Assembly (NCBI GenBank): GCA_945863605.1
Contig: CAMAZP010000008.1
Coordinates: 1-64,000, forward strand
Origin: Chitinophaga pinensis
GTDB lineage: Bacteria; Bacteroidota; Bacteroidia; Flavobacteriales_D; Crocinitomicaceae
Reading direction: 5' to 3'
Length of the DNA stretch: 64,000 nucleotides
In this document: positions 7,366 through 14,405 of the stretch, piece by piece
How the letters are laid out: every line of letters starts with the position of its first letter
Numbering within the stretch: position 1 is the stretch's first letter
Position numbers and translations under genes: made by a program
The notes under the pieces: model-generated
Database searches by the model: none
What the model was told of the DNA's origin: nothing
What the model saw: the letters and a program-made list of their open reading frames with translations, nothing else

Positions 7366-7794
7366 ATGATGAAAAAACTATTACTGTTCTTTTCACTTTT
7401 CTTTTTCTGTTTATTCGGTTTTTCGCAAAGTCGCTATATACCTGTCTCCATAAAAAAGATTGTTTATTCACGTGATGGCGGAGCTTGTCAATGTTGTGGA
7501 AATACGTCGAGTTTGGAATATGACCACATCACCCCTTTTTCATGTGGAGGAAGTAGTACTGATGCATCAAATATTCAACTACTTTGCATGAGTTGCAATC
7601 GAAGTAAATCAAACAGTTGTTATTGTAAAATTCATGACCGAAAAGTTGGTACAAATTGTTGTAGTAATGGATCTTACAAATCTTCTTCAACTAGTTCCTC
7701 TAATATTGCGCAACAATGCTTTGGAACGACAAAAAAAGGATCTAGGTGTAGAAATATGACAAAAAACTCAAGTGGTAGGTGTCATTTACACTAA
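7366..7794 (+). CDS. Secreted HNH endonuclease-like protein
   Basis: A 142-residue protein. Residues 1-20 form a signal peptide (MMKKLLLFFSLFFFCLFGFS), so the protein leaves the cytoplasm. Residues 35-82 are an HNH nuclease module: RDGGACQCCG, then YDHITPF with the catalytic His 54, then DASNIQLLCMSCN with Asn 69 and the second zinc pair Cys 74/Cys 77. The C-terminal 25 residues (CFGTTKKGSRC ... CHLH) form a separate Cys-Cys-Cys-His knuckle, a module seen at the end of other Bacteroidota proteins. HNH domains cut DNA; with a signal peptide, roles in nutrient DNA breakdown or competition are possible. No immunity gene is recognised, although a 77-residue gene follows by 30 bases. Confidence 0.8.
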   Translation: MMKKLLLFFSLFFFCLFGFSQSRYIPVSIKKIVYSRDGGACQCCGNTSSLEYDHITPFSCGGSSTDASNIQLLCMSCNRSKSNSCYCKIHDRKVGTNCCSNGSYKSSSTSSSNIAQQCFGTTKKGSRCRNMTKNSSGRCHLH

Positions 7795-7824
7795 TAATCG
7801 AATCCTATTTAATTTTAAATTTAA

Positions 7825-8058
7825 ATGAATATGTTATTCGCAATAGACCAAAATACAAACGAAATAATTGTTTCTGAATCACCAAAAGGAAGTAATAAAA
7901 TAAATCTTGTGGAACGAATTAAAAGGGATGATAATATTATTTTGTACAATGCCGTTGTAACACTTTCTAGTATCTCAAGTTCAAGTAATCTAGATATTTC
8001 TCTTTTTAAAGCGATGGATAAAGTTTGTATGTTAATCTATGAAAAACAAAAGAAATAG
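7825..8058 (+). CDS. Small hypothetical protein
   Basis: A 77-residue protein without signal peptide or membrane segment; its middle reads LVERIKRDDNIILYNAVVTL. It lies 30 bases after the secreted HNH gene on the same strand and could be co-transcribed with it. The initial Met-Asn-Met offers two starts six bases apart. No family was recognised. Its size and position would allow an accessory or immunity role for the nuclease, but nothing in the sequence shows this, and a nuclease acting outside the cell would not obviously need one. Confidence 0.45.
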   Translation: MNMLFAIDQNTNEIIVSESPKGSNKINLVERIKRDDNIILYNAVVTLSSISSSSNLDISLFKAMDKVCMLIYEKQKK

Positions 8059-8129
8059 TCATATATAATTGGTATTATTGTTAATTGTGATTTGAAGCTA
8101 ATTTATTGTAGAGGAGGGTATTAATTGAT

Positions 8130-9347
8130 ATGAATAAAATAAATTTAGGTCTTCGTGAAAATTGGCAACAATTCACAATCCTTGTAATTATAAATGCCTT
8201 TGTTGGTGGAATGGTGGGTTTAGAACGCAGTATTTTGCCACAAATTGCTGAAGAAGAGTTTCACATTGCAGCCAAAACAGCTTTACTCTCCTTCATTGTT
8301 GTTTTTGGAATCGTAAAAGCACTTACAAATTATTACACAGGAGTTTTAGCAAACAAAATCGGAAGAAAAAACTTGTTAATTTTTGGCTGGGTTATCGCTA
8401 TCCCAATTCCTTTTTTACTAATTTATGCTCCGACTTGGAATTGGATTATTGCCACGAATGTTCTTTTAGGACTTAGTCAAGGATTAACTTGGTCTTCAAC
8501 AGTTGTAATGAAAATCGATCTTGTAGGAGACAAACAGCGCGGATTGGCAATGGGATTAAATGAGTTCGCAGGTTATATTTCAGTGGCGATTGTGGCATTT
8601 TTAACAGGTTGGATTGCTGCAAGTTATGGATTGCGACCTTATCCTTTTTATATTGGTTTTGCTTTGGTTTTTCTCGGATTAGTTGGAAGTATATTTTTAG
8701 TAAAAGATACCCGTCAACACGTAGCTAGCGAAAGTAATTCAAGTAATGTTCCTCGTTTAAAAGTTCTTTTTTGGGAAACTACCTGGAAACATCAAAACTT
8801 AGGTTCAGTAACACAAGCTGGTTTGGTAAACAACTTAAACGATGGAATGGTTTGGGGAATTTTCCCTATCGTTTTGGCCCTTAAAAATTTCACACTTGCT
8901 GAAATTGGAATTATCACAGCAGTTTATCCTGCGGTTTGGGGTTTAGGACAATTAATAACTGGGAAAATGGCAGACGTATTTCCTAAGAAACAGCTTTTGT
9001 TTTGGGGAATATTTATGCAAGCAGTTGCCTTGTTTTTTTTCATCTACGCAGAAACTAAAATGCAATATATTACTTTAGCTGCAATTTTAGGTTGGGGGAA
9101 AGCAATGGTTTACCCAACGTTTTTGGCGACAGTTGCTGAAAATACACATCCTCAAGATCGAGCAAAAAGTATTGGTGTTTTTAGATTGTGGCGCGATTTA
9201 GGATACGCAATTGGAGCAATCATCACTGGAATTATTGCAGATTGGTGGAATATTAATACGGCAATTGTATTCATTTCAATTCTTACATTATTATCCGCAA
9301 TTATCATCCAAATTAGGATGCGTGCTTTGAAGAAAATTGAAAATTAA
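8130..9347 (+). CDS. MFS transporter
   Basis: A 405-residue integral membrane protein with about 12 predicted membrane segments in two halves. The first half carries the MFS signature loop between TM2 and TM3 (GVLANKIGRKNLLIFGW) and the second half has the matching GKMADVFPKKQLLFWG. ERSILPQIAEEEF near the N terminus and the segment GLSQGLTWSSTVVMKIDLVG are typical of the drug/metabolite-type branch. The substrate cannot be told. Unusually for this window, a GGAGG sequence lies about 11 bases before the ATG, like a Shine-Dalgarno site. It stands alone, with the VbhA-like antitoxin gene 46 bases downstream. Confidence 0.88.
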   Translation: MNKINLGLRENWQQFTILVIINAFVGGMVGLERSILPQIAEEEFHIAAKTALLSFIVVFGIVKALTNYYTGVLANKIGRKNLLIFGWVIAIPIPFLLIYAPTWNWIIATNVLLGLSQGLTWSSTVVMKIDLVGDKQRGLAMGLNEFAGYISVAIVAFLTGWIAASYGLRPYPFYIGFALVFLGLVGSIFLVKDTRQHVASESNSSNVPRLKVLFWETTWKHQNLGSVTQAGLVNNLNDGMVWGIFPIVLALKNFTLAEIGIITAVYPAVWGLGQLITGKMADVFPKKQLLFWGIFMQAVALFFFIYAETKMQYITLAAILGWGKAMVYPTFLATVAENTHPQDRAKSIGVFRLWRDLGYAIGAIITGIIADWWNINTAIVFISILTLLSAIIIQIRMRALKKIEN

Positions 9348-9393
9348 AACAATAAAAAGCTTAAATTTGAATTTGTAATCTAGAACTTTCTTT

Positions 9394-9615
9394 ATGTATA
9401 AACCTATTGATATTGACCGTGAAAAACTGACTTTAATGGGGGTTAAATTTTCTGATTTAAAATCATTGGAAAGCACAGCAAATGCGATTGGAAGTAATAT
9501 GTTTGAGGGGTACGAACCAACTGTAAAAGGAATTGAAATTATTAGAGATTATATTCTTGGAAAAATTACAATAGGCGAATTGATCGAATTTACGAAAAAG
9601 AAGGCTTATGTCTAA
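9394..9615 (+). CDS. VbhA-like antitoxin of a class I Fic system
   Basis: A 73-residue protein just before a Fic gene. It carries SNMFEG (residues 34-39), an exact fit to the Fic inhibitory motif (S/T)xxxE(G/N), whose Glu blocks the ATP gamma-phosphate site of the partner. The surrounding TANAIGSNMFEGYEPTVKG and the C-terminal YILGKITIGEL match the VbhA-type small antitoxin pattern. Its last eight bases overlap the Fic start, so the pair is translationally coupled with the antitoxin first. Function as a Fic inhibitor is inferred from the motif and the position. Confidence 0.85.
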   Translation: MYKPIDIDREKLTLMGVKFSDLKSLESTANAIGSNMFEGYEPTVKGIEIIRDYILGKITIGELIEFTKKKAYV

Positions 9616-10201
9616 TTCTTACAATTACATTGATCCAGACTATGTTTATACTGACCCAAAAACAGGAATCTTAAGAAATTTAGCTGAAACAACAGATTCA
9701 AATGATTTGCTATTTTTAGAAACAGCTGCAGTTTCAAAAAGGATAAAGGAATTAGAAGAAAACCCAATAAAAATAAAAGATTCAAATGCTCTTTTACAAA
9801 TTCATTATCATTTATTTCAAGATGTTTATGCCTGGGCTGGAAAAGTAAGAACGGTGAATATTAGCAAAAACGGAAAACCTTTTTTTAGTGGTGAACGTTT
9901 TAGTATTGCATTTCATTATACAGATACCTTGATTCTTGAATATCGAAGTATTCGTAAATCGAATAAAAAAGCTTTAGCCCAAAAGTTGGCTGAAATACTA
10001 GATACTATTAATTTCTTACACCCATTTAGGGAAGGAAACGGACGGACTCAAAGAGAGTTTATTCGTTTACTAGCATTGGAAAAAGGGTTGAATCTGAATC
10101 TTAATCCTGCCAACAATTTAAGTGTTTATGAACGTTACATGAAAGGAACTATTGAAAGCGATGTACAACTCTTAACCGAATTGATTTTAGAGGGAATATA
10201 A
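9608..10201 (+). CDS. Fic-domain AMP-transferase toxin
   Basis: A 197-residue protein with a complete Fic motif HPFREGNGRTQR at residues 138-149; His 138 is the catalytic base and the GNGR part binds the ATP phosphates. The beta-hairpin flap NISKNGKPFFSGERF (about 84-98), which positions the target, is also present. Fic enzymes transfer AMP from ATP to a protein hydroxyl; VbhT-type toxins target DNA gyrase and topoisomerase IV. There is no C-terminal secretion (BID) domain, so it looks like a cytosolic toxin rather than an exported effector. The antitoxin overlaps upstream. It is convergent with the TauE-like gene seven bases away. Confidence 0.9.
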   Translation: MSNSYNYIDPDYVYTDPKTGILRNLAETTDSNDLLFLETAAVSKRIKELEENPIKIKDSNALLQIHYHLFQDVYAWAGKVRTVNISKNGKPFFSGERFSIAFHYTDTLILEYRSIRKSNKKALAQKLAEILDTINFLHPFREGNGRTQREFIRLLALEKGLNLNLNPANNLSVYERYMKGTIESDVQLLTELILEGI

Positions 10202-10207
10202 ATTCTT

Positions 10208-10981
10208 TTAAATCAATCCCAAGCCTAAACCTAAACTCATTAAAATTAGTAACATAGCAACAATCGTTTGAACAAATTTTAATGTCACTTTTTTCAATAA
10301 TTTGTTACCTAAAAATGCGCCTAGAAATGCCGCAAGTGTCGCTACAATAATTAAAGTTGCATTTGCATTTAAATCGGAAAGTTTAAGATTGCTTGCGTAA
10401 ACTGAAAGTCGCGTGAAGTCAACGAAACAAGAAATAACAACCGTTGTGGCTACAAAAACCTCTTTGCTTAAACCAACTTTAATTAAAAACGCACTTCTCA
10501 AAGCACCTTGATTTCCGGATAAGCCGCCAAAAAAACCGCTTAACACCCCACCAATTGGAAGGTGTTTTTTACCAAATTGAATACGATTCAAAAAAGGAAC
10601 TAAATCCATAACTGCGAAAAAGGCAAGTAACAAAGCCATTGTAAATTTCAAAACAGAAACCTCAACGAATTTTCCGAAAGCAGAATAACTATACAGTACT
10701 TGTGATGTAGGTATTTGAACTAAAACCCAAGCACCAATAAAGGCTGCAACAATTGCTGGAATTCCAAAACGAATAAGAATTTCTTTATTGGCATTTTTCC
10801 CAACTAAAAATAATTTAAACAAGTTGTTTAAGAAATGAACAATCCCCGTTAAACCAATCGATAATTCAATAGGGAAAAACAACATGAAAGCTGGAGTTAA
10901 TATAGTTCCAAGTCCAAAACCTGAGAAAAAAGTCAGTATTGATACCAAAAAAGCAACGAGCGGTATGATGATTATTTCCAT
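10208..10981 (-). CDS. TauE/SafE (TSUP) family membrane transporter
   Basis: A 257-residue membrane protein with seven to eight hydrophobic segments. The repeated signature of the TSUP family is visible twice: GFGLGTILTPAFMLFFPIEL near the N terminus and GGVLSGFFGGLSGNQGALRS in the middle. Family members move sulfite, sulfoacetate or other organosulfur anions, but the substrate of this one cannot be told. It follows the TPR gene on the same strand by 25 bases (10982-11006) and may share its transcript. No regulatory site was seen. Confidence 0.85.
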   Translation of the reverse strand: MEIIIIPLVAFLVSILTFFSGFGLGTILTPAFMLFFPIELSIGLTGIVHFLNNLFKLFLVGKNANKEILIRFGIPAIVAAFIGAWVLVQIPTSQVLYSYSAFGKFVEVSVLKFTMALLLAFFAVMDLVPFLNRIQFGKKHLPIGGVLSGFFGGLSGNQGALRSAFLIKVGLSKEVFVATTVVISCFVDFTRLSVYASNLKLSDLNANATLIIVATLAAFLGAFLGNKLLKKVTLKFVQTIVAMLLILMSLGLGLGLI

Positions 10982-11006
10982 TTCAATAGCTAATTTAAAA
11001 CTTGAG

Positions 11007-13148
11007 TTAATTCATAGCATTGGCTCGATCAAGATACTCTTGCATTTTGGCTTTATTCCCCAATTTTTCGTAGTTAATCGCATTGTTTTTCCACGGACGT
11101 TTGTCGTTTGGATGGTATTGAATTACTTTATTGTTAAAGTTGATGGACTTCTGATAATCGCCCAACATTCCGTAACAATTTCCAACATTCAAAAGCGCAT
11201 CTAAACTTGTAGGATTCATTTTCAATACTTCATTGAAATTATCAATGGCTTTGTTATAATCGCCTTTTGAAGCAAAATCATAAGCGATTGAAAAATAATA
11301 ATTTGCATCTTTTTCACCATTTAAAGTATCCACTTTTTGGTTTAAAGGTTCAAGTAAATTATTGATTCCCACTTTTTTCAATGCGTCGCGTGCTACAATT
11401 GCAGCCTGAAATTCTGGATTAAACTGTAAGGCTTGATTATAGCAGTAAGAAGCGTACATCATATCTGCTTTCTCATTCTGATATACTGTTCCCAAATTAT
11501 AGTAAGCTTCAGCTCTTAAATTTCTACTCGGTTCGCAACCAATACACTTTTTATAATTTTGAATGGCTTTATCTGCGTCTTTCATATACAACTGATAAAC
11601 GACCGCTGTTTTCAAATAACTTTCCGCAAATTTCGGATGCATTTTTAAGGAAATTGCAAAAGCTTTCAACGATTCTTTCGCAAATGCTAATTGTTTCACA
11701 CTGTCTTTTTCTTCCATTGCCCTTACTAATGTTTGTTCCGCATAATGACGTTGATTTTGAGCACTGTTTTGTCCTGTTTTGATATCCGTTGAAAAAAGTG
11801 TGTAATTATCTTTCCAAACTTTATTTCTATTAATTGTTTTAAACGAATACAATGAAAAGATAATTCCACACACAACAAATAAAGGAATTGCTTGATTAGT
11901 AGCAGATTTTGCAGATCCCCAATTGATTTTTTTTGCTAGTTCGATGAAACCAATTACCAAAAGAAGTACAAAACCCAGGGTCGAAGTGAATAAAAATCGT
12001 TCTGCAAATATTCCTCCACGTAGAATCGTGAAAGCTAAAGAAGGACCAAAGTTTAAGTAGAAAATCGCCAATGGAATTCCCAACATTTTTTTATTCCAAA
12101 CGAGTTTAATCGTAAAATAGGCACCGATGAAAAAAACCAATAATCCAACTAGAGCTAATGGATTTGAGAAATCAACTGCTGGAATTTGATTGTAAGAATA
12201 ATCATAACGCAAAGTTAATGGCAATACCAACAGATTCAAACCAAAACCAAATAGATAGAACGCCATTGAATACTTTGCCGAATCGTTTACATGCGGCGGA
12301 ATGTAAGGGTAATTGATAATGTCTATAGGTATGGTAGCTTCTAAGGTTCCTAAAGCCATTTTTTTCTGAATAAAAAATAAAAATATCGCTAAAAACACTG
12401 GGACACTTTTTAGAGCACTTTTAACAATTGTTTGACTATCAAAAACATAGTAAAAAACTGGAATTAATACCAAACCTGTAAGAGCGGTTTCTTTCGACAA
12501 CATTCCTAAAAATGAAAAGGCAAAAACGAAAGGCAGATACCACCATATTTTAGTCTTGATGTGTCGAAGCACGAAGAAAAGCGCAACGAATAAATTAAGG
12601 AAACTCAATAATTCATCTCGACTTTTAATGTTTGCAACAACCTCTGTGTGAATCGGATGAGCAATAAAAAGTAAGGTTGCAATCAAGGGAAGCCACTGAT
12701 GAAATTTTCCAAAAATTTGTTGTAAGACTAAAAACAAAAAGACGCCACTCAAAGCAAAAATCAGCACATTATTAAAGTGACTTACGTGAGGCGCATTCCC
12801 AAAAAATTCAATTTCGATGGCAAACGTAATCAAAGAAAGTGGTCGATAATAACCCAATTTCACATCCGAAAATTCCCACAAATCCATTTTTAAAATCTTT
12901 GGAATTCCTTTGATTCCCTCTTGTACATTCAAATTTTGTGCAATTGCTCCCGTATCGTCAAGCGCATAATCATGGTTGATTGTATTTGCAAAAAGTAGAA
13001 ATCCAACAAAAAACACGATTGCACTCCAAGCAATTAATTTTGTTTTTCCAAGTGTTGAAAAGAAATCTAAATCAAACCAAGGTTCGGCTGACACAATTGG
13101 AGTGGACATAGTTTGTGCTGAATTCGATTTTGCTTGATTTTTTGCCAT
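11007..13148 (-). CDS. TMTC-like membrane protein with C-terminal TPR repeats
   Basis: A 713-residue protein. The N-terminal 430 residues carry about ten membrane segments and look like a GT-C fold: the first periplasmic loop has NHDYALDD, with the Asp pair used for lipid-linked sugar in this superfamily, and the region GYYRPLSLITFAIEIEFFG and FIAHPIHTEVVANIKSRDE matches the TMTC/DUF1736 group. The C-terminal 250 residues hold several TPRs (for example AEAYYNLGTVYQNEKADMMY and LDALLNVGNCYGMLGDYQKS). Eukaryotic TMTC proteins O-mannosylate proteins; a similar sugar transfer to exported proteins is possible here, by analogy only. The start ATG at 13148 is followed by a 40-residue cytosolic segment before the first membrane helix. 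Confidence 0.8.
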   Translation of the reverse strand: MAKNQAKSNSAQTMSTPIVSAEPWFDLDFFSTLGKTKLIAWSAIVFFVGFLLFANTINHDYALDDTGAIAQNLNVQEGIKGIPKILKMDLWEFSDVKLGYYRPLSLITFAIEIEFFGNAPHVSHFNNVLIFALSGVFLFLVLQQIFGKFHQWLPLIATLLFIAHPIHTEVVANIKSRDELLSFLNLFVALFFVLRHIKTKIWWYLPFVFAFSFLGMLSKETALTGLVLIPVFYYVFDSQTIVKSALKSVPVFLAIFLFFIQKKMALGTLEATIPIDIINYPYIPPHVNDSAKYSMAFYLFGFGLNLLVLPLTLRYDYSYNQIPAVDFSNPLALVGLLVFFIGAYFTIKLVWNKKMLGIPLAIFYLNFGPSLAFTILRGGIFAERFLFTSTLGFVLLLVIGFIELAKKINWGSAKSATNQAIPLFVVCGIIFSLYSFKTINRNKVWKDNYTLFSTDIKTGQNSAQNQRHYAEQTLVRAMEEKDSVKQLAFAKESLKAFAISLKMHPKFAESYLKTAVVYQLYMKDADKAIQNYKKCIGCEPSRNLRAEAYYNLGTVYQNEKADMMYASYCYNQALQFNPEFQAAIVARDALKKVGINNLLEPLNQKVDTLNGEKDANYYFSIAYDFASKGDYNKAIDNFNEVLKMNPTSLDALLNVGNCYGMLGDYQKSINFNNKVIQYHPNDKRPWKNNAINYEKLGNKAKMQEYLDRANAMN

Positions 13149-13253
13149 TTTTTAGTTGCTAATTAATTGTAAATATGAGAAAAAGTTCGAAAAATAGTGT
13201 TTTGTTTTTTTTACAAATAAACTTTTAGTAATTTTAATAGCAAATCTAAAAAT

Positions 13254-14168
13254 ATGTTTAGAAAATTAAATCTTCTTTTTGCCTTAGCTTTTCTTTCAGG
13301 AACTGCAACTGCACAAGATTCAGAATCTATTGCTTCTATTTTTTCTAATCAAGGATTGACCTTGGATGTTGTTTCTGCTTCACAAGACCAATCGACTTTT
13401 GCTGGTATTTCAAAAGAAACCTCCTCCTTAATTGTAGCTCAAAAGAAAATTGGCAATTACAAACTTCCGGAAAAAATAGATGAGAGTTTAACGGAAGGTG
13501 CGTTTCGTCCAGTTGGTTTTTCTGAAAATGAGTATTTGTTTTTTAGTGTTTACGATGCTTCGAGTTTTATTATTGAAAATAAATATTATGTCTTAAGACC
13601 AACTTATGTGAGAAGAGAGAATTATATCACCAATTCAAACTATTCAAATTTAGTGATGAATTCTTTTGAAAGAAATCCGAATCGAGCAATTGCAACTTTT
13701 GGATATTACCGTCCACAACGATTTTCTCCTTACCACCGATCCAATCAACAAAGAAGTATTAGAAGAGTTGGAATTGATATTAAAAAGATTGATAAAACAG
13801 TAGATTTATTTACAGAGTCTAAAGCTATTGTAATGTTCACGAATAACTTCTCTACTTTAATTCGCTTAAATCTTGACGGCACAATTGCATCTGAAAATGA
13901 AATCCAATTGAAAAAACCATTTTTTTGGTCAAATAAAGGTCGTGGAGTGGTAAAAGATGAAGTAACAAACGAATATTACATTTATACAGAGACTAATTTT
14001 TCTTACAATTGGTACAGTTTAAATTCAGAAACAGGAGCAACAAAATTCATTACTAAAATGAACGATGTTTGGAATAATCCAAATTTCAGAATTGAATCTG
14101 GTCAACTTCATTACCAAAGAATCAAAGCAGGAAAGTTGGAAAATTACAAGTTGGATTTAAGAAATTAA
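13254..14168 (+). CDS. Secreted protein of unknown function
   Basis: A 304-residue protein with a signal peptide (MFRKLNLLFALAFLSGTATAQ, cleavage after the second Ala-rich stretch). The mature part is rich in beta-strand-like alternation and in Tyr/Asn, with no Cys in the core and no T9SS sorting domain at the C terminus (it ends KAGKLENYKLDLRN). A basic patch of Arg/Gln/His sits near residues 145-175 (RPQRFSPYHRSNQQRSIRR). I do not recognise the family. It probably works in the periplasm or at the outer membrane. It is divergent from the TPR gene; TAATTTTA near 13228 may be its promoter. Confidence 0.65.
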   Translation: MFRKLNLLFALAFLSGTATAQDSESIASIFSNQGLTLDVVSASQDQSTFAGISKETSSLIVAQKKIGNYKLPEKIDESLTEGAFRPVGFSENEYLFFSVYDASSFIIENKYYVLRPTYVRRENYITNSNYSNLVMNSFERNPNRAIATFGYYRPQRFSPYHRSNQQRSIRRVGIDIKKIDKTVDLFTESKAIVMFTNNFSTLIRLNLDGTIASENEIQLKKPFFWSNKGRGVVKDEVTNEYYIYTETNFSYNWYSLNSETGATKFITKMNDVWNNPNFRIESGQLHYQRIKAGKLENYKLDLRN

Positions 14169-14235
14169 TTGATTTTCAACATTATTTTATTTCCATAATT
14201 CGCTTTCATTTCCATACAATTTCTAACTTCGTAAA

Positions 14236-14334
14236 ATGAGTTGGTTAGAGTTGATAAAAAAGTACTTTCCAGATGTTTGGCAATACTTAATAATAATTTT
14301 AATTTTCATTATCGCTGCTTTGTTTATTCTTTAA
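14236..14334 (+). CDS. Tiny single-span membrane protein (32 residues)
   Basis: A 32-codon frame, MSWLELIKKYFPDVWQYLII and then a run of Ile/Leu/Phe/Ala to the end, closes with TAA at 14332-14334. It has a short amphipathic charged N terminus and one membrane helix of about 16-18 residues. A TAACTTCG element, one base from the TAnnTTTG consensus, ends five bases before the ATG, so a near-leaderless transcript is plausible. It fills most of the gap between two secreted-protein genes. The amino-acid make-up is that of a real small membrane protein rather than random AT-rich sequence. No family is known to me. Confidence 0.45.
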   Translation: MSWLELIKKYFPDVWQYLIIILIFIIAALFIL

Positions 14335-14405
14335 AGTGCTTTTCGATAGAAGATTAATCCTAATATAAACAAGTTCGTTTGCTTGTTGTTTTTTTAGAAA
14401 AAAAA

